Shown: positions 1 to 11,392, counted from the first letter of the stretch. The stretch: 64,000 nucleotides of DNA from Isoetes taiwanensis (GCA_021234155.1 JAJEKV010000053.1:2509020-2573019); one strand, 5' to 3'. Program-made: numbers and translations. The notes: generated by a model not told the origin, from the sequence alone.

Positions 1-73
1 AAAGTTTTCTGCAAATGTAATACTTAAGTATAAGCATGATTCTGACAAAGAAAATGTTCTTAACAAGTACCTA

Positions 74-536
74 CATGGTGTATCTCTCATCTTCAGATAG
101 GGGAAACATCATCTTCCTCATTGACAATGTATCACCATCCGACACGCCGTGCTTCTCCATCATCAGAGTTGGTATCACTAGAATCCAATATTCCATCCCT
201 GGTATGACCCACATGAAAGACACGCTATGGTAAAGAGCATATAGATATGACCAAATGACAACCATACCTCTCACTTGGCTGTACATTTATCAATGGGTCT
301 TGCCTCGCTTTAATCACATTGTCTTCTTCTGCAAAGTTGTGCATAGCATTATTGCTCGCATCATAACTAGCTCGATTGACCATACAAGACTTTCTGAATG
401 GGGTCTTCTTCCTAGACTTTTGTCTATGTCTCATATGCAAACAATTCGCAGAAGCTAATGAAAAAATTCTAACCCATAATAGTAAGGGCATTTCTTTGAC
501 ATATTGTGTAATCCCGAGTTTCTGGCCGAGGTTACT
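74..536 (-). CDS. Putative 3' exons of an unrecognised minus-strand gene
   Basis: On the minus strand a 3' splice-like site (CTATTGCAG, near 537) opens a reading frame that runs to a 5' splice-like site (GAG|GTATGG, near 272). A second exon starts after TTTACCATAG near 225 and ends with a stop near 71. Joined across the intron, the phases fit: an open phase-2 junction links a basic stretch (RHRQKSRKK), an acidic stretch (NFAEEDNVIKARQDPL) and a C-terminus ending in PLSEDERYTM. I do not recognise the family. The splice sites and phase compatibility are seen; that this is an expressed host gene is inference. The gene would extend upstream through further exons that I did not resolve. Coincidental open frames in AT-rich DNA remain possible. 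Confidence 0.35.
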
Positions 537-557
537 GCAATAGAGGAAAAGAAACAA

Positions 558-1700
558 CAGACATGAGATATAACAGGGAGCTCCATTGATTCAAAGAATA
601 ACCAATGACCCCAACCAAAGAAGACTTTAACCTTGAAATAAAGCTTCGGATGGGAAGAAGGCAGAGAAAATCAAGCATCCCTTAAGAAATGGGCATATGC
701 TTTTTTTGTTTCCGAGACACCGAATCGAATTTAGAAGCATGCGCTTATGGTATTGTCCGGTGCAGCCGGCCGGTCATCACTAGTGCTCAGAGCTATGGGA
801 CAAAATGGAAGCTTGTACTGTGTGATATCCATTGCCCTCGAGGGAGGCAGACGAATTCTTCAACTGTTCCGGACACCTCTGCTCAGCCCAAATGCTATTA
901 TTAGAATATTAGCACAGCCATGAAATCATTCACACCATAAACCTTTGTGATGCATTCTGCTATAAATATCTATTCCGGTATCATGCACAGGTGCCCAAGC
1001 AAGGAAGCATTTTAGCAGAACCGTAGTTCAATTGGAAGATGCAAATCCACTGATTCGGCTTCACCACAAAATCAAAGGACAAAGGCCGAAGGCAACAACT
1101 GCATTTAGAGGAGAGAGAGATCGTTTGCTTTGCTTGAGGACCACCCCCGGAGCAAGAGTCGAATGGAGCCATGGCCATTCTAGGAGCTTTACTTTTCCCT
1201 TGCCACATCCGTGCCGACATCCCATCCCGACTGACATAGACATCCAATATTTAATAAACATCCAATATAAAATGCCCTTTTTTTTTTTTTGGTTGAAGGG
1301 AAATGCCCTAATTTTAAGGATGGACGGTCTGCATAAAATGCCCCAATTGAATCCCTAGATCTAACGGCCCACATCAAAAGCCCCAAATAAAGGGGGCTGC
1401 TTGGGGTTGATTGAAGTGTCATTGTGCGGACCGGCCCATCTCGAAGATGGACTACCGAGATCAATCTTTACTAACAATTTCCTTGCACCTTCCTTAAGCT
1501 TCATATCAAGAGCCACGATTTCTCGCGTGCCCGATCGACGGCCCAGGGATGGGGTGCATGCCCCATCCATGCCCCATGCATGCCCCCCCATCAAATCCAA
1601 GGGCCATTGTCGCGACACCTCAAAAAATCGACGGCCAGGAATAATCTCTACAAACTTTCACCCCCCCATAGGACCCATAATATAATTGTATATATATAAT
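558..1700. other. No convincing gene
   Basis: Short open frames occur on both strands but none has recognisable domains, and several overlap in antisense. The stretch at 1540-1600 has CATGC/GCATG-rich direct and inverted short repeats. I see no supported gene here. Confidence 0.5.
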
Positions 1701-1706
1701 AATAAT

Positions 1707-1773
<67 letters not shown>

Positions 1774-1780
1774 TATATAA
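1700..1780. repeat. (AT)n microsatellite
   Basis: An almost pure AT dinucleotide tract lies here, flanked by TATATAATAATAATAG on the left. It is a simple sequence repeat that could extrude as a cruciform. Confidence 0.95.
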
Positions 1781-1784
1781 ATTG

Positions 1785-1975
1785 GCTGTCTCAGGGCTGT
1801 ACTTTCATAGCCTAGAATAGTGGAAAGCTCCCCAGCTCAGGGTTGTACTTTCATAGCCTAGAATAGTGGGAAGCTCCCCAACTCCACTTTTGATGGGTGG
1901 GAAGCTCCTTATGCAAGTTGCCTGTCTGAGGATTGTTCTTTCATGATCTAGTAAGGTGGAAGGCTCCCCAGCTAC
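1785..1975. repeat. Degenerate tandem repeat, unit about 65-70 bp
   Basis: Three imperfect units share the words TGTACTTTCATAGCCTAGAA and GGAAGCTCCCCA. The first two are nearly identical and the third, from about 1918, is diverged (TGTTCTTTCATGATCTAG). No coding potential is apparent. Confidence 0.75.
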
Positions 1976-2815
1976 TCAAGGCAACAAATTTTGTGCCATT
2001 GTACAAATTTGGATTTTTGCCATTGTCCATGATGGCTAGCAAAGTTGCCATGTGCCTAGTATGGTTTGGCCCATTCTTTGTTTGATGGGTTTGACTTTGA
2101 AAAAATATTAAGACTTCAAAAGAATAGTGGCCTAATATAGGGTGCATAATATACCTAGTATGCAAATGGCCAATAATATTTGGCCTAGTATGGATGTTTC
2201 ATGGGCTAGACTTTGAGAAAATAATAAGACTTGAAAACGATGCCTCTGCAATGTCTGGGTAAATTTTGTCTTTGTATTGTTGACATTGTAGGAAGGTGGA
2301 CTCCACACATTTTTATGGCTTCAAAAACTTACGTTGCCTTGCTTGACATGGTTTATATTTGCCTTAGCTTAAAAATGGTTTTGTAATAAATGGCTTCAAA
2401 AGCACTCTTTACTTGCATGCATGTGGCTTTTGCACATTAGCCACTTGTTGCTTTAGAATCACTTCTTGCTTTTTGCAATATTTAGATTGCATGCACATTA
2501 TGTGTTGCATCTTTCTTGGGTGACTCCACCACATGCACGAGATTGCAGAATATTACAAATAGACATGGCAAGGGGGCATAGTGACTTCCTACGGAAAGTT
2601 TTTTTTAAAAAATAATACGAGTGTTAGTATTTGGAAACATTGGACCTTTGAAAATTTCTGGTCACTCACAGAAACTGTTTTAGGGCCTTCAAAAAATTTT
2701 TCTGAAGTTATATCATGGCCGATATCTTGGCGCCATGCGGCTACTGTGGTAGCTGCAGGATTCGATCCCACATACACGGATTTGGAGCTGGATTTTATGC
2801 CACAATCATGATTTG
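1976..2815. other. No gene seen; AT-rich unique-looking DNA
   Basis: The stretch contains recurring words such as GCCTAGTATG and ACTTGAAAA/AGACTTCAAAA, but no long open frame with protein-like composition. An open frame at 2581-2811 has no recognisable motif. Confidence 0.4.
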
Positions 2816-2816
2816 A

Positions 2817-2987
2817 AGCTGCCGGATTTGTTGTGGCCAGCAAATAATGCAGTTCCGGATAAGCCAGATACTATGCTGCCGGATTTGTCCTCTGTTGCTA
2901 TGCTGCCGCCAAGGGGTCTACCTGGGCCAAATATGGCTTCACCAAATTCTATCTTGCCCCGAACGGCTTTGCCATGGTTGTCATAAC
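2817..2987 (+). CDS. Possible proline-rich exon fragment
   Basis: The plus strand keeps an open frame encoding a proline- and leucine-rich peptide with two LPDL repeats and MLPPRGLPGPN, ending in a TAA near 2985. The bias could come from a short internal repeat of GCTGCCGGATTTG rather than protein selection. There is no clear start codon and no family resemblance. The antisense strand is also open over the same interval, so strand choice rests only on composition. Confidence 0.2.
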
Positions 2988-3039
2988 CATGCAAATTCAT
3001 GGTATCACTGGTGTACAGGTTAGCATTTGCTTGCACTAA

Positions 3040-3865
3040 ACTTTTCTAGAAAACTGCATAAGGAGCTACGAAATTATAGTAGATTATAGTAGATCTGTTT
3101 CCCTTTATCTGAATAGTATAACTGAAACAGAGTTTTTGCCTTGAACTACATTTACAAAGGCTTTTATATTTTGCCTAAAATGGCAATGCCAAGCTCAAAC
3201 ATGGAGCAATGCTGGCGAGTGTCGTAGCTGGTAGACCTGGAGAGGTACTTTTGAATGTAAGGAGATACAACGTCATTCTTGAAGATACTAAGTCAGAATG
3301 GCTTTTGCAAAATGGCATCTACAAACTGCATGTACATGAAGGACGAATATCAGGTTGGAAAATATCCACTTGCTAATGAAAATGCTTGCTGATATAAGGA
3401 AATGAGTGGTGATACGATTTATCTAGTTTATAAGTTGCATAAAGCTTATTATTTAAACAAAAACATAATAGATGTGAAGTTTACTTCTCAAGGGATACTT
3501 CATGAAAGAAACAGTCAAGCTTTGGCTGATGTACAGTCCAGGATACCGATTCTTAATGCTGATGAATCCATGGGTCCTTTATAGTCTCTAGTTGCTTTAA
3601 TTTATTAGAGTACTATGGCATTTGTTGCTATAACTTCTTAGCATGCAAATACATTAAGTTGAGCACTCGGAATGCATATCTGAGCTTTGTTATCTTGCAT
3701 GTTTAACTAGACACCGGTTCTATGATCTTGCTTATAGAAATCGTTTGGTTGTTAAAAGATAAAACATAAAGGTTTGATACATGTGCTGCATCTCTTACTG
3801 CAGCTGCAGCTGTTGAATTTGGAAAAATCTTAAGCTATAATTCCATTTCTCTTTCTTGTTAAAGC
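3040..3865. other. No supported gene
   Basis: AT-rich DNA with short open frames only (the longest, about 60 codons, is at 3402-3584). I see no domain, repeat or signal that can be named. Confidence 0.4.
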
Positions 3866-3995
3866 TAACTCAGGGCAAAAGGATACAATTGGTGATCAGT
3901 GATAAACTGAGAGACCCAATGTACCTTTTGGCCCTTGCATCGTTACCGGGATTACTGCTAACGTTTGCATGATTGGCTGCAGGTACGGGTCTCTC
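3866..3995 (+). repeat. Exon-like conserved block, copy 1 of 3
   Basis: This block contains CCAATGTACCTTTTGGCCCT followed, after a diverged stretch, by GCTGCAGGTACGGG. The same arrangement recurs near 52174-52290 and 54950-55065. In this copy a frame reads QGK...LVISDKLRDPMYLLALASLP; in the second copy the equivalent frame reads VISEELKIPMYLLALALIP. Conservation of the peptide between diverged copies suggests a once-coding exon dispersed with a repeat. I do not recognise the protein. AG and GT dinucleotides at the block edges are compatible with splice sites. Confidence 0.45.
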
Positions 3996-4599
3996 CTCCA
4001 ATTGTCTCTTCTTTTGCTAGCATGGTTGCAGTTAACATGGAAGTCTATGGAATAACCAAGAACAATTGTAACTGTGTAATGTACGTCTACACTTTACAGA
4101 TTATTGTTTTTGGTATACACAATTAATTCATTAAGTATTCTACTTTGCATTTTAATTGCTTGGTTTTATGATACTTCTTAAAACTTTGTCGCTACTACTT
4201 TGCATTGAGGAAGCGTGGTTTTGGGACTTGAGAAATCAGTCTTCTACCGTGTGACTTTAAGTGTTAAGTGGTTAGATTAATTTTATGACAAGTAAGATTA
4301 TATAGCACCAGTACTTTGAATTGCGGGTATTTTGCAACTACTTTTCATTAAGAATACATGGTTTTGGGGCTTGAGAAATCAGTCCTCTACTAGGTAGCCT
4401 TAATGGTTAGTTGTTATGTTCTAGTTTAAAACAACTAAAATTAAAATAGTACCAGGATCTGTGGGATGGGCCTGGGTAACGCCAGGACAGACCTTCTCAA
4501 GCTCTAGCGAGGTGCTAGTGTTTGGAGTAATTGTGTTTGCTAGATTAGATCCTAGTAAATAGCTAGTATATATATATATATATACAAGAAATTTAACAC

Positions 4600-4960
4600 G
4601 TCCTGTGTTCAACATTCTATGTACTATATGCAAAATCTTAAAAAAACTCTAAGATTTCATCAAGATTTTCTTAGATTCCCTTAGATATTATGAAGATTCC
4701 CTTGGATTCAACTAGATTTTAAGAGATTCCCTTAGACTTGTAAATATCTTCCTAGATTCTCTTACAATTTATGAGATTTCCTTAGATTCCCTTTAATTCT
4801 CCTGGATTCCTTTACATTCTAGAAATTTCTAAAACATTCTAGAACTTTCTGGAACATTCTGAAACTTTCAAAACGTCCCTTTTTGGAAGTATTTCCCTAT
4901 TTCCTTACTAGAATGTTATATTCCATTTTATCTTAATTAGGATATTACCCTTAAGTATAT
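4600..4960 (+). repeat. AGATTCYCTTAGATT / TTCTAGAA degenerate array (copy A)
   Basis: Many degenerate copies of AGATTCCCTTAGATT give way to ACATTCTAGAACTTTCT words, followed by the conserved lead-in GGTAT/ATTACCCTTAAGTATATTTGAAACAT. The same order of words occurs at 10780-11310 on the plus strand and inverted at 9700-10450, so these are copies of one composite repeat unit. Confidence 0.8.
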
Positions 4961-4984
4961 TTGAAACATGAATTATTCATAGAA

Positions 4985-5056
4985 TTAATGCTTGGTCTAG
5001 TGGTTAGAATGGGGGGCTGGGGGGTTAATGACCAGGGTTCGAATCCTCCCAATAAC
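4985..5056 (+). repeat. tRNA-like Pol III promoter module (SINE-like head), copy 1
   Basis: An A-box-like TGGTCTAGTGGTTAG (4993-5007) and a perfect B-box-like GGTTCGAATCC (5036-5046) are spaced as in a tRNA gene. No full cloverleaf with a normal anticodon arm can be folded by eye, because the middle is a run of G. Related modules lie at 11330-11392 (+), 9615-9670 (-, B box damaged) and 5820-5845 (-, only the B box). This points to a tRNA-derived dispersed element rather than a functional tRNA. Confidence 0.7.
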
Positions 5057-5089
5057 ATAAAAAATTTTAAAAGCCTTTGCTTAAAGTTT

Positions 5090-5820
5090 GTTGAAAATAC
5101 CAAGGCCCGAGCATGCAATGTGAGCCGTAGGATCTTGGACCAAGGATTATGATCAATCTGGACTGTAGGATCATGTAGGATATATCTAAAACAACGTGAG
5201 CCGTCGGATCTCGGACCGACGGTCGAGATCGATCATCCGGACCGTGGGACCGCCGTACACATATTATATGTAAACTCGGGCCATGGGCGTAGGATACGTC
5301 CCAAACCCACGTGAGCCGTCGGATCTCGAACGGACGGCCGGATAAGCGCGACAAACATAAGAACATATATAGAGTAGATATAGATATATCTGATATATAT
5401 ATGTTCTTATGTTTGTCCTCCTAAATCCGACCGTTGATCCGAGATCCTACGGCTCACGTGGCTTTGGGACGTATCCTACGGCAATGGCTTTGGGAGTTTG
5501 TGTATAGACTATATATGTAAGCGATCCTACGGGCCCGTGTTGATTTGATCCCGATAAAACCGGCAGTGAGATCCTACTACCACTCACGCTGCTTTGGGAC
5601 ACATCCTACGGTGCACATGGCTTTGGAAATTATATGTAATCGATCCTACGGTCCAGGTTGTTCTTGATCCTGATCGTCGATCTAGGATCCTACGGCTCAT
5701 GTTGCTTTAGATTTTTGCCACATGGCACGATCTCGGCCCTTGATCGGGTCCAAGATCCTACGGCCCACGTTGAATGCTCATCCTTTAAGGAAAGGCTTTT
5801 AAAATTTTTATGTTGTGTGG
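5090..5820. repeat. Inverted repeat of GAGCCGTAGGATC arrays around 5385
   Basis: The left arm (about 5100-5371) has tandem GAGCCGTAGGATC / GTCGGATCTCGGACCGACGG words and ends in CATAAGAACATATATA. The right arm (about 5393-5800) begins TATATATATGTTCTTATG and carries the reverse complements (GATCCTACGGCTCACG). The tRNA-like module at 4985 and the B-box remnant at 5822-5832 (minus) face inwards. A transcript from either would run into the opposite arm and could fold into a long hairpin. Confidence 0.8.
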
Positions 5821-6342
5821 GGGATTTGAACCCTGGTCATTGGCAACAAGGTTGCAAATTAAACGGGAGTGTTGCAGAACTCCCGTTTCAAAGATTCCCT
5901 TAAAAAAAACACCATGCTCTTAAAATTGGCCTTTTTTGGATAAACTTGAGAATTTCAAAAGGTTCAGTTTTTTTTTCCCCTCATTTTGGCCCCTTATTAA
6001 GTGACAAGTTTGTTTTTTACAAAGAAACACCCTTGAAAATGGCAAAATGTAGACATGAATACATAATCTCTGAAAGAGAGATATCAAAAACATCAAAGTA
6101 GAGAAGAAAAAATAATAATTATTTCTTTAAATTTTTTCAGTACATCAATTTGGCACCCTCAAAATTTGGTGTGTATCGAACAACACGCTCGTCAGACGTT
6201 GCAACTGGGTATCTGTGCCAAGTCTCCACGTTTAGTTGTTCCATCAAACATGTTTGACGTTCTAGTGGCTGAATAAAAAACGAGAAAATAAGCAAGTAAA
6301 TAATTGAACACTAGGACACATAAAACAAAAAATGTAAAACAA

Positions 6343-6490
6343 AAGTGTATTCTGGAATACACTTTTGCTTTTCTAAAAAACGAACGTGTATTCCAGAATA
6401 CACTTTGAATTTTCGTAAAAAGCAAAAGTGTATTCCGGAATACACTTTTGCTTTCCTGAGAAAGCAAACGTGTATACTGGAATACACCTA
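6343..6490. repeat. 42-bp-phased array of GTGTATTCYRGAATACAC palindromes (left)
   Basis: Four palindromes of the form GTGTATTCYRGAATACAC are centred near 6353, 6394, 6436 and 6478, giving spacings of 41-42 bp. A decayed fifth unit follows at about 6510. The linkers share AAAGCAAAAG/CTTTTGCTTT words. A matching array lies at 9124-9266. Confidence 0.9.
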
Positions 6491-6499
6491 AACTTTCTA

Positions 6500-7290
6500 A
6501 GAAATCAAACGTGTTTTGCGGAACGACATGTTGCCTACCATTTGGTTAAGGATTTATTTCCTACCATTTAGGGGACCCCGTTTAATATGCAACCTCCTTA
6601 TTTTTGTTGAGGATGGACCCAAATCTAAATCTATGTTTAAACAAAAAAAGATCAAATCATGTCTAATTGGTAATATTATTTCCATGTAATGCCAATCTAT
6701 ATTTATCGGTTTTTGTTTGTTAATTTAAGCATTAAGTAAAGCCTTACCAAATATGTTGCAAGATTAACAAAGTTAATATGTAATTGTAAATAGACATTTT
6801 AACATCAATACTAATGTCTAAGACATGCATGTGATGTACTTTCAATTCAAAACGTATCCCCAAGATAATGCCCAAATCGCAGAATAAAACATTCTCAATC
6901 CTTATTCTAAATCTGCAAACTATGCCCCAGATCTATGTGTAGATATTATTTACAAGTTCATCTTCTAAACATAAGATGCAATAACTGGAAATCATGTCAA
7001 TTCAGCAAAAACTTGCATTACAGATAGAAGTATCTTGCAACATTATTCCTTCATTATTGTAGAAATAACTTAATACAAAGAGCCTAATGGATCCTAGTGC
7101 CAATTAAGGCAAATTGTTACCTCATAAGTTTACTTTGAGAAACATAGACATATAATGTGAATATTTGGTAGATCAATTCAGAAATTCATGTACATACAAC
7201 TTAAAAAAATCTTCCACCACCGACCGAATGTGACAGCTTTGCATCCAAAACATCAATCCATGATAAAAAGTTCAAGGAGAGATTATTTTT
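6500..7290. other. No gene seen; AT-rich interior of the inverted-repeat complex
   Basis: AT-rich sequence without long open frames. It lies between the left palindrome array and a decayed minus-strand gene. I see no terminator, RNA gene or repeat that can be named. Confidence 0.4.
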
Positions 7291-7294
7291 CTCG

Positions 7295-7640
7295 TTACCG
7301 ATTTAAGGGGACTTCATCAGTAAGGTCCTCAATGGCTTGTTGTAAGTCCTCCATCAGCACATAATCTTGATCATTGTCCTCATTTGTGTATGCACTGGCT
7401 GCTCTGCTGCTTGTATTGATGAATTTCCTGATCTCTGCCTGTTTCTTGCCACTGCCAAGATCTATGCCATGTGCAGAGCCACCGCACTAGTTTGGCTTTC
7501 TTGATGGTCTTTGTACCACCGGTTCCTCCCCTGCCAAGCCCAAAGATTGTCTATGCACGCATCCCTAAGCATGGCCTCCAACGTGTGCTTGTCTTGGGAC
7601 CCTTATTGGGTGCACCTTCCCGGCCATGACTAACAATACT
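7295..7640 (-). pseudogene. Decayed minus-strand gene, C-terminal part; unknown family
   Basis: Two consecutive minus-strand frames look protein-coding but need a frameshift to join. The upstream one (about 7580-7450) reads LEAMLRDACIDNLWAWQGRN followed by RWYKDHQESQT. The downstream one (about 7486-7295) reads GSGKKQAEIRKFINTSS, then an acidic tail YTNEDNDQDYVLMEDLQQ that ends EVPLNR before a TAA at 7295-7297. The Trp-rich and acidic segments do not look like simple repeat translations. I cannot assign a family. It sits between the two palindrome arrays, so it could be cargo of that element or an unrelated host fragment. Confidence 0.4.
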
Positions 7641-7809
7641 AAGCAATGAAATAACAATTGCGGGGGAAAGACCTTTATCACTGGAGCCTCAAACAAGTGC
7701 AATTTTTGCATGAAAACTATGATGAATATGATAATGCTTATTGTTAAACTATCTAAGAACCCTCGATTAGGTCGGATTTCATCACCATCATTCAATCTTC
7801 ACCATTGCT

Positions 7810-8022
7810 TTAGTTTAGCTCCTTCCGCTTCCTAAGACTCGCAGCAAGTCTTAAATATTTCGCGATGTTATTACTTGGAGCTTGCTTGTCAAGTTGCCCC
7901 TCGGTTTGAGTGATAAATCTCACAAGCCCTCCATCATTCTTGTGTGCTCTTTGAGCCACCAACTTGTATTTGCAAACAAATCTTTCAGGGAAAAAAACCC
8001 GTGATGCAAATAGGGAAAACAC
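7810..8022 (-). pseudogene. Possible exon of the same minus-strand gene
   Basis: A 70-codon minus-strand frame includes FFPERFVCKYKLVAQRAHK and TQTEGQLDKQAPSNNIAKYL, and ends in a basic RKRKELN. The composition is protein-like. It is upstream, in the direction of transcription, of the decayed frames at 7295-7640 and may belong to the same transcription unit. No motif is recognised and no splice junction could be fixed. Confidence 0.3.
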
Positions 8023-8812
8023 GGGCTCTTTGCTACATCCTTGAAAGGAAATTTAGGCCACCTCCGTGGTTGTGCCACAAAGATCTCTTAGATTAGAACA
8101 AGAAGTTCAAACGTGGCCAAGATCGCCTTGTTTGGCCATGGATGGGAGTTATAAAAATATTAGCACCAAGATGGCCATTTGGGCATGGTCAGGCGTTTAA
8201 ATTTGATGGTAGCATGCAAGGATATGAAGATCGCAGGCATTCGAGAGAAGTTTCGAGCAAAGAACGTGGAAAGAACATGTGGCGGCCGGGGAATTATAGA
8301 TCGCGATGAGCTAGATGGATGGCTAGCAAGGGCGAGGATTATGTAATCGCTTGGAAGGTGAGCAAGTGTTCCATTGTGTATTACGCCTTGCAATTTGTAA
8401 GATCTATTCTAAGATCTATTCGGAACTCTTGGTTAGATATAAGCGTGTGCATTTGCCTACTCCTTGCTTTTTGCTCATCGCCTCAATCTCACCGCTTAGC
8501 CAGAGCCTTCTTATGAAAAAAAATACAAAAGGAAAATCTTACCCGCTCTTATGCTTGTGCCGCTTTCTCTGCGCCCTCATTAAGCCCACCATAATCGCCC
8601 AAGACCCAAGACGATTTGTTGCCCTCATGCTTTGTTGACGATTTGTTAAAAAATTTGCTCCGATCAACCCAAGGCGATGTGGCCACCCATTGTTTGTCCC
8701 ATGTAGCAAAAACCCATTTACAAGCCAGCGCCATACTAAAATTGTAGGCGCTAAGTCCACAGAAAGAAATCGCCCAGAAAAACAAAATGCAAAACAAAAA
8801 CTGAAAACCAAA

Positions 8813-8848
8813 ACGTATTCCGGAATACAAAGTGTATTCCGGAATAAG
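8813..8848. repeat. Two close palindromes of the GTATTCCGGAATAC family
   Basis: GTATTCCGGAATAC at 8815-8828 and a second copy from about 8832 are centred only about 19 bp apart. Their sequence matches the arrays at 6343-6490 and 9124-9266. Confidence 0.85.
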
Positions 8849-9123
8849 ATTCCCTGTTTCTTTTTGAACCTATATTCTGTATCCCTGGTCCCCACAAAAC
8901 AAAAACAAAAATCCTTTTTTTATTTATACCACGATCCTGTATCCCCACAAAACAAAAAAAGATCCCAAGGTTGTTGGTTTGTTTTTCTCTTTCGCTTATC
9001 CCTTCATTATTTAAAACTATTTTTATGTTTCAATTGAAACAAAAATATTGCAAGGTCATTGAAAATCCGGAAAATTCGAAAAATTGCAAGATCAATATCG
9101 AGTCTCAAAAACTTGTACAGCAA

Positions 9124-9266
9124 AATTGTATTCCAGAATACACTTCGGATGTCGAGCAAAACCAAAAGTGTATTCTGGAATACACGTTGACTTTCGAGAA
9201 AAGCAAAAGTGTATTCCTAATACACTTTCTATTCTCGAATAGTAAAAGTGTATTCCTGAATACAAT
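9124..9266. repeat. Phased palindrome array (right)
   Basis: Palindromes centred near 9134, 9176, 9217 and 9256 repeat at 40-42 bp with linkers of the type AAAGCAAAAG. This is the counterpart of the array at 6343-6490. The next sequence outward (CCCGTTT...CTCCCGTTTC at 9525-9610) resembles the inverted sequence outside the left array (ACGGGAG...ACTCCCGTTTC at 5862-5893). Confidence 0.9.
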
Positions 9267-9618
9267 TTTGGTACTTTAAAATATTATATCATTAACAAAT
9301 GTCTCATTGTAACCTAAAAGTACGTTTTCTGGAATACGATCCAAGCTAACAAAATGTTGTGTAGGACGTACACTTAAATTAGTGGTTTTCTCTAAAAACA
9401 CACTTCAGGTAAATTCAAACTGTTAGGAAAAGTGTCACTTTGACATAGTCAATTTTCTCTTTGCACAAAAAAATGAGTGATTTTGGGGGGGTCAAAATGC
9501 ATTTTTATGACAAAAATAAAATTTTTACCCCGTTTTAGCTCCTTTTTTGAAAAAAAAAAGGGAATCTTCGAGGAATATTCCTTTTGCTCCCGTTTCAATG
9601 ATTTGCTCCCGTTTCTAT

Positions 9619-11380
9619 TGCAACCCTGTTTGGCCCCCCAAGCCCCCATTCTAACCACTAGACCAAGCATTAATTCTATGAACAAATTATGTTTCAAATA
9701 TACTTAAGGGTAACAATCCAGTTAAGATAAAATGGAGTATAACATTCTAACTAGTTCAAAAGAGTTCTAGAATGTTCTGGAAGGCTCTAGAAAGTTCTAG
9801 AATCTTCTAGAAAGTTCCAAAATATTCTAGAAAGTTCTAGAACATAATCACGGAGGAATCTATGAAAATTCTCGAGAAAGTTTCAAATTGTTCTAATAGG
9901 TTCTAGAATGTTGAGAATGTAGGAATCCATGGGAAGGTAAGAGAATCTAGGAAAATGCTTCCAGAAAGTTCTAGGATATTTTTGAAAGTCTCGAATGTTC
10001 GAGAAAGTCTTAGAATGTTCGAGAAAGCCTTAGAATGTTCTAAAAGTTCTAGAATGTAAAGGAATTGGGGAGAATCTAACAAAATCTAAGAAAATCTCAT
10101 AAAATGTGAGGAGAATCTAGGAAAATGTTGATGTAAGGGAATCTCTTAAAATCTAGGGGATCTAAAGGGAATCTTCATAAAATCTAAGGCAATCTAGGAA
10201 AATGTTGATGAAATCTTAGAGTATCTAAGGGAATCTTTATAAAATCTCTTTGAATCTCATATAATGTAAATTGTAAGGAACCTAAAAGGCAATCTCATAA
10301 AATCTAAAAGGGATTTAAAAAGGGGAAGGGGATAGATCATAGAATCTTGGTAGAATCTCACGAGAATCTAATGGAATCTAGAGGGAATCTTATAAAATTT
10401 AAGAGGAATCTCCACGAAACCTCCTCAAGAGAACCTTGGTAGAATCTTAGAACATCTATGAATTTAGAATTCTCCGGACATTCTTTTTAGAATGTAGGGC
10501 CGCAAGTTCTTGCAGTGTAGGAACATGCTAAAAGAATGTCTTGAGAATACTCTAAATTCAAATTCCTAAGATTCTACCATGTTTCTTGAGGTTTCGCATG
10601 TTCTAAATTTTATAAGATTCCCCTAGATTCCATTAGATTCTAAGAGATTCTCCAAGATTCTATGACGATCCCCTTAAATTCCCCTTAGATCCCTTTTTAG
10701 ATTTTATGAGATTGCCTTAGGTTCCCTTACATTATATGAGATTCAAAGAGATTTTATAAAGATTCCTTAGATACTCTAAGATTTCATCAACATTTTCCTA
10801 GATTGCCTTAGATTTTATGAAGATTCCCTTTAGATCCCCTAGATTTTAAGAGATTCCCTTTACATCAACATTTTCCTAGATTCTCTCACATTTTATGAGA
10901 TTTTCTTAGATTCCGTTAGATTCTCCCCGATTCCTTTTACATTCTAGAACTTTTAGAACATTCTAAGGCTTTCTCGAACATTCTAAGACTTTTCTCGAAC
11001 ATTCCGAGACTTTCAAAATATCCTAGAACTTTCTCGAAGCATTTCCTAGATTCTCTTACCTTCCCATGGATTCCTACATTCTCTAACATTCTAGAACCTA
11101 TTAGAACAATTTGAAACTTTCGAAGAATTTTCATAGATTCCTCCAGATTATGTTCTAGAACTTTCTAGAATATTTTGGAACTTTCTAGAAGATTCTAGAA
11201 CTTTCTAGAGCCTTCCGTAACATTCCAGAAACTCTTTTGAACTAGTTAGAATGTTATACCCCATTTTATCTTAACCGATTGTTACCCTTAAGTATATTTG
11301 AAACATAATTTGTTCATAGAATTAATGCTTGGTCTAGTGGTTAGAATGGGGGTCAGGGGTCAATGACCGAGGTTCAAATC
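9619..11380. repeat. Large foldback inverted repeat, arms of about 800 bp
   Basis: The left arm (9619-10490) and right arm (10528-11380) are reverse complements at the level of ordered words: the tRNA-like A box, TTACCCTTAAGTATATTTGA, TTCTAGAACTTTCTAGAA arrays, AGATTCYCTTAGATT arrays, and finally GGTAGAATCTTAG near the centre at about 10508. The two tRNA-like modules face outward here. The arms are diverged, not identical, so this is an old structure or one maintained by repeated turnover. Confidence 0.85.
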
Positions 11381-11392
11381 CCCACACAACAT
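11330..11392 (+). repeat. tRNA-like Pol III promoter module, copy 2
   Basis: A-box-like TGGTCTAGTGGTTAG (11330-11344) and B-box-like GGTTCAAATCC (11371-11381) occur in the same context as the copy at 4985-5056, including the shared 5' lead-in TTCATAGAATTAATGCT and the 3' words ACATAAAAATTTTAAAAGCC. Confidence 0.7.

Noticed and set aside
4985-5056. A functional tRNA gene
   Set aside because: A and B boxes are good, but the central part is a G run without a credible anticodon arm, and related copies sit in a repeated unit with decayed B boxes.
6192-6467. A minus-strand protein with 14-residue repeats
   Set aside because: The 42-bp palindrome array is a multiple of three, so it stays open by arithmetic; the peptide is a by-product of the DNA repeat.
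6343-9266. A CRISPR array
   Set aside because: The repeats are perfect palindromes with similar, not unique, linkers, and the window is clearly eukaryotic.
9449-9707. Small genes on both strands
   Set aside because: They lie in the tRNA-like repeat and its inverted flank, and similar frames appear at the other copies for the same reason.
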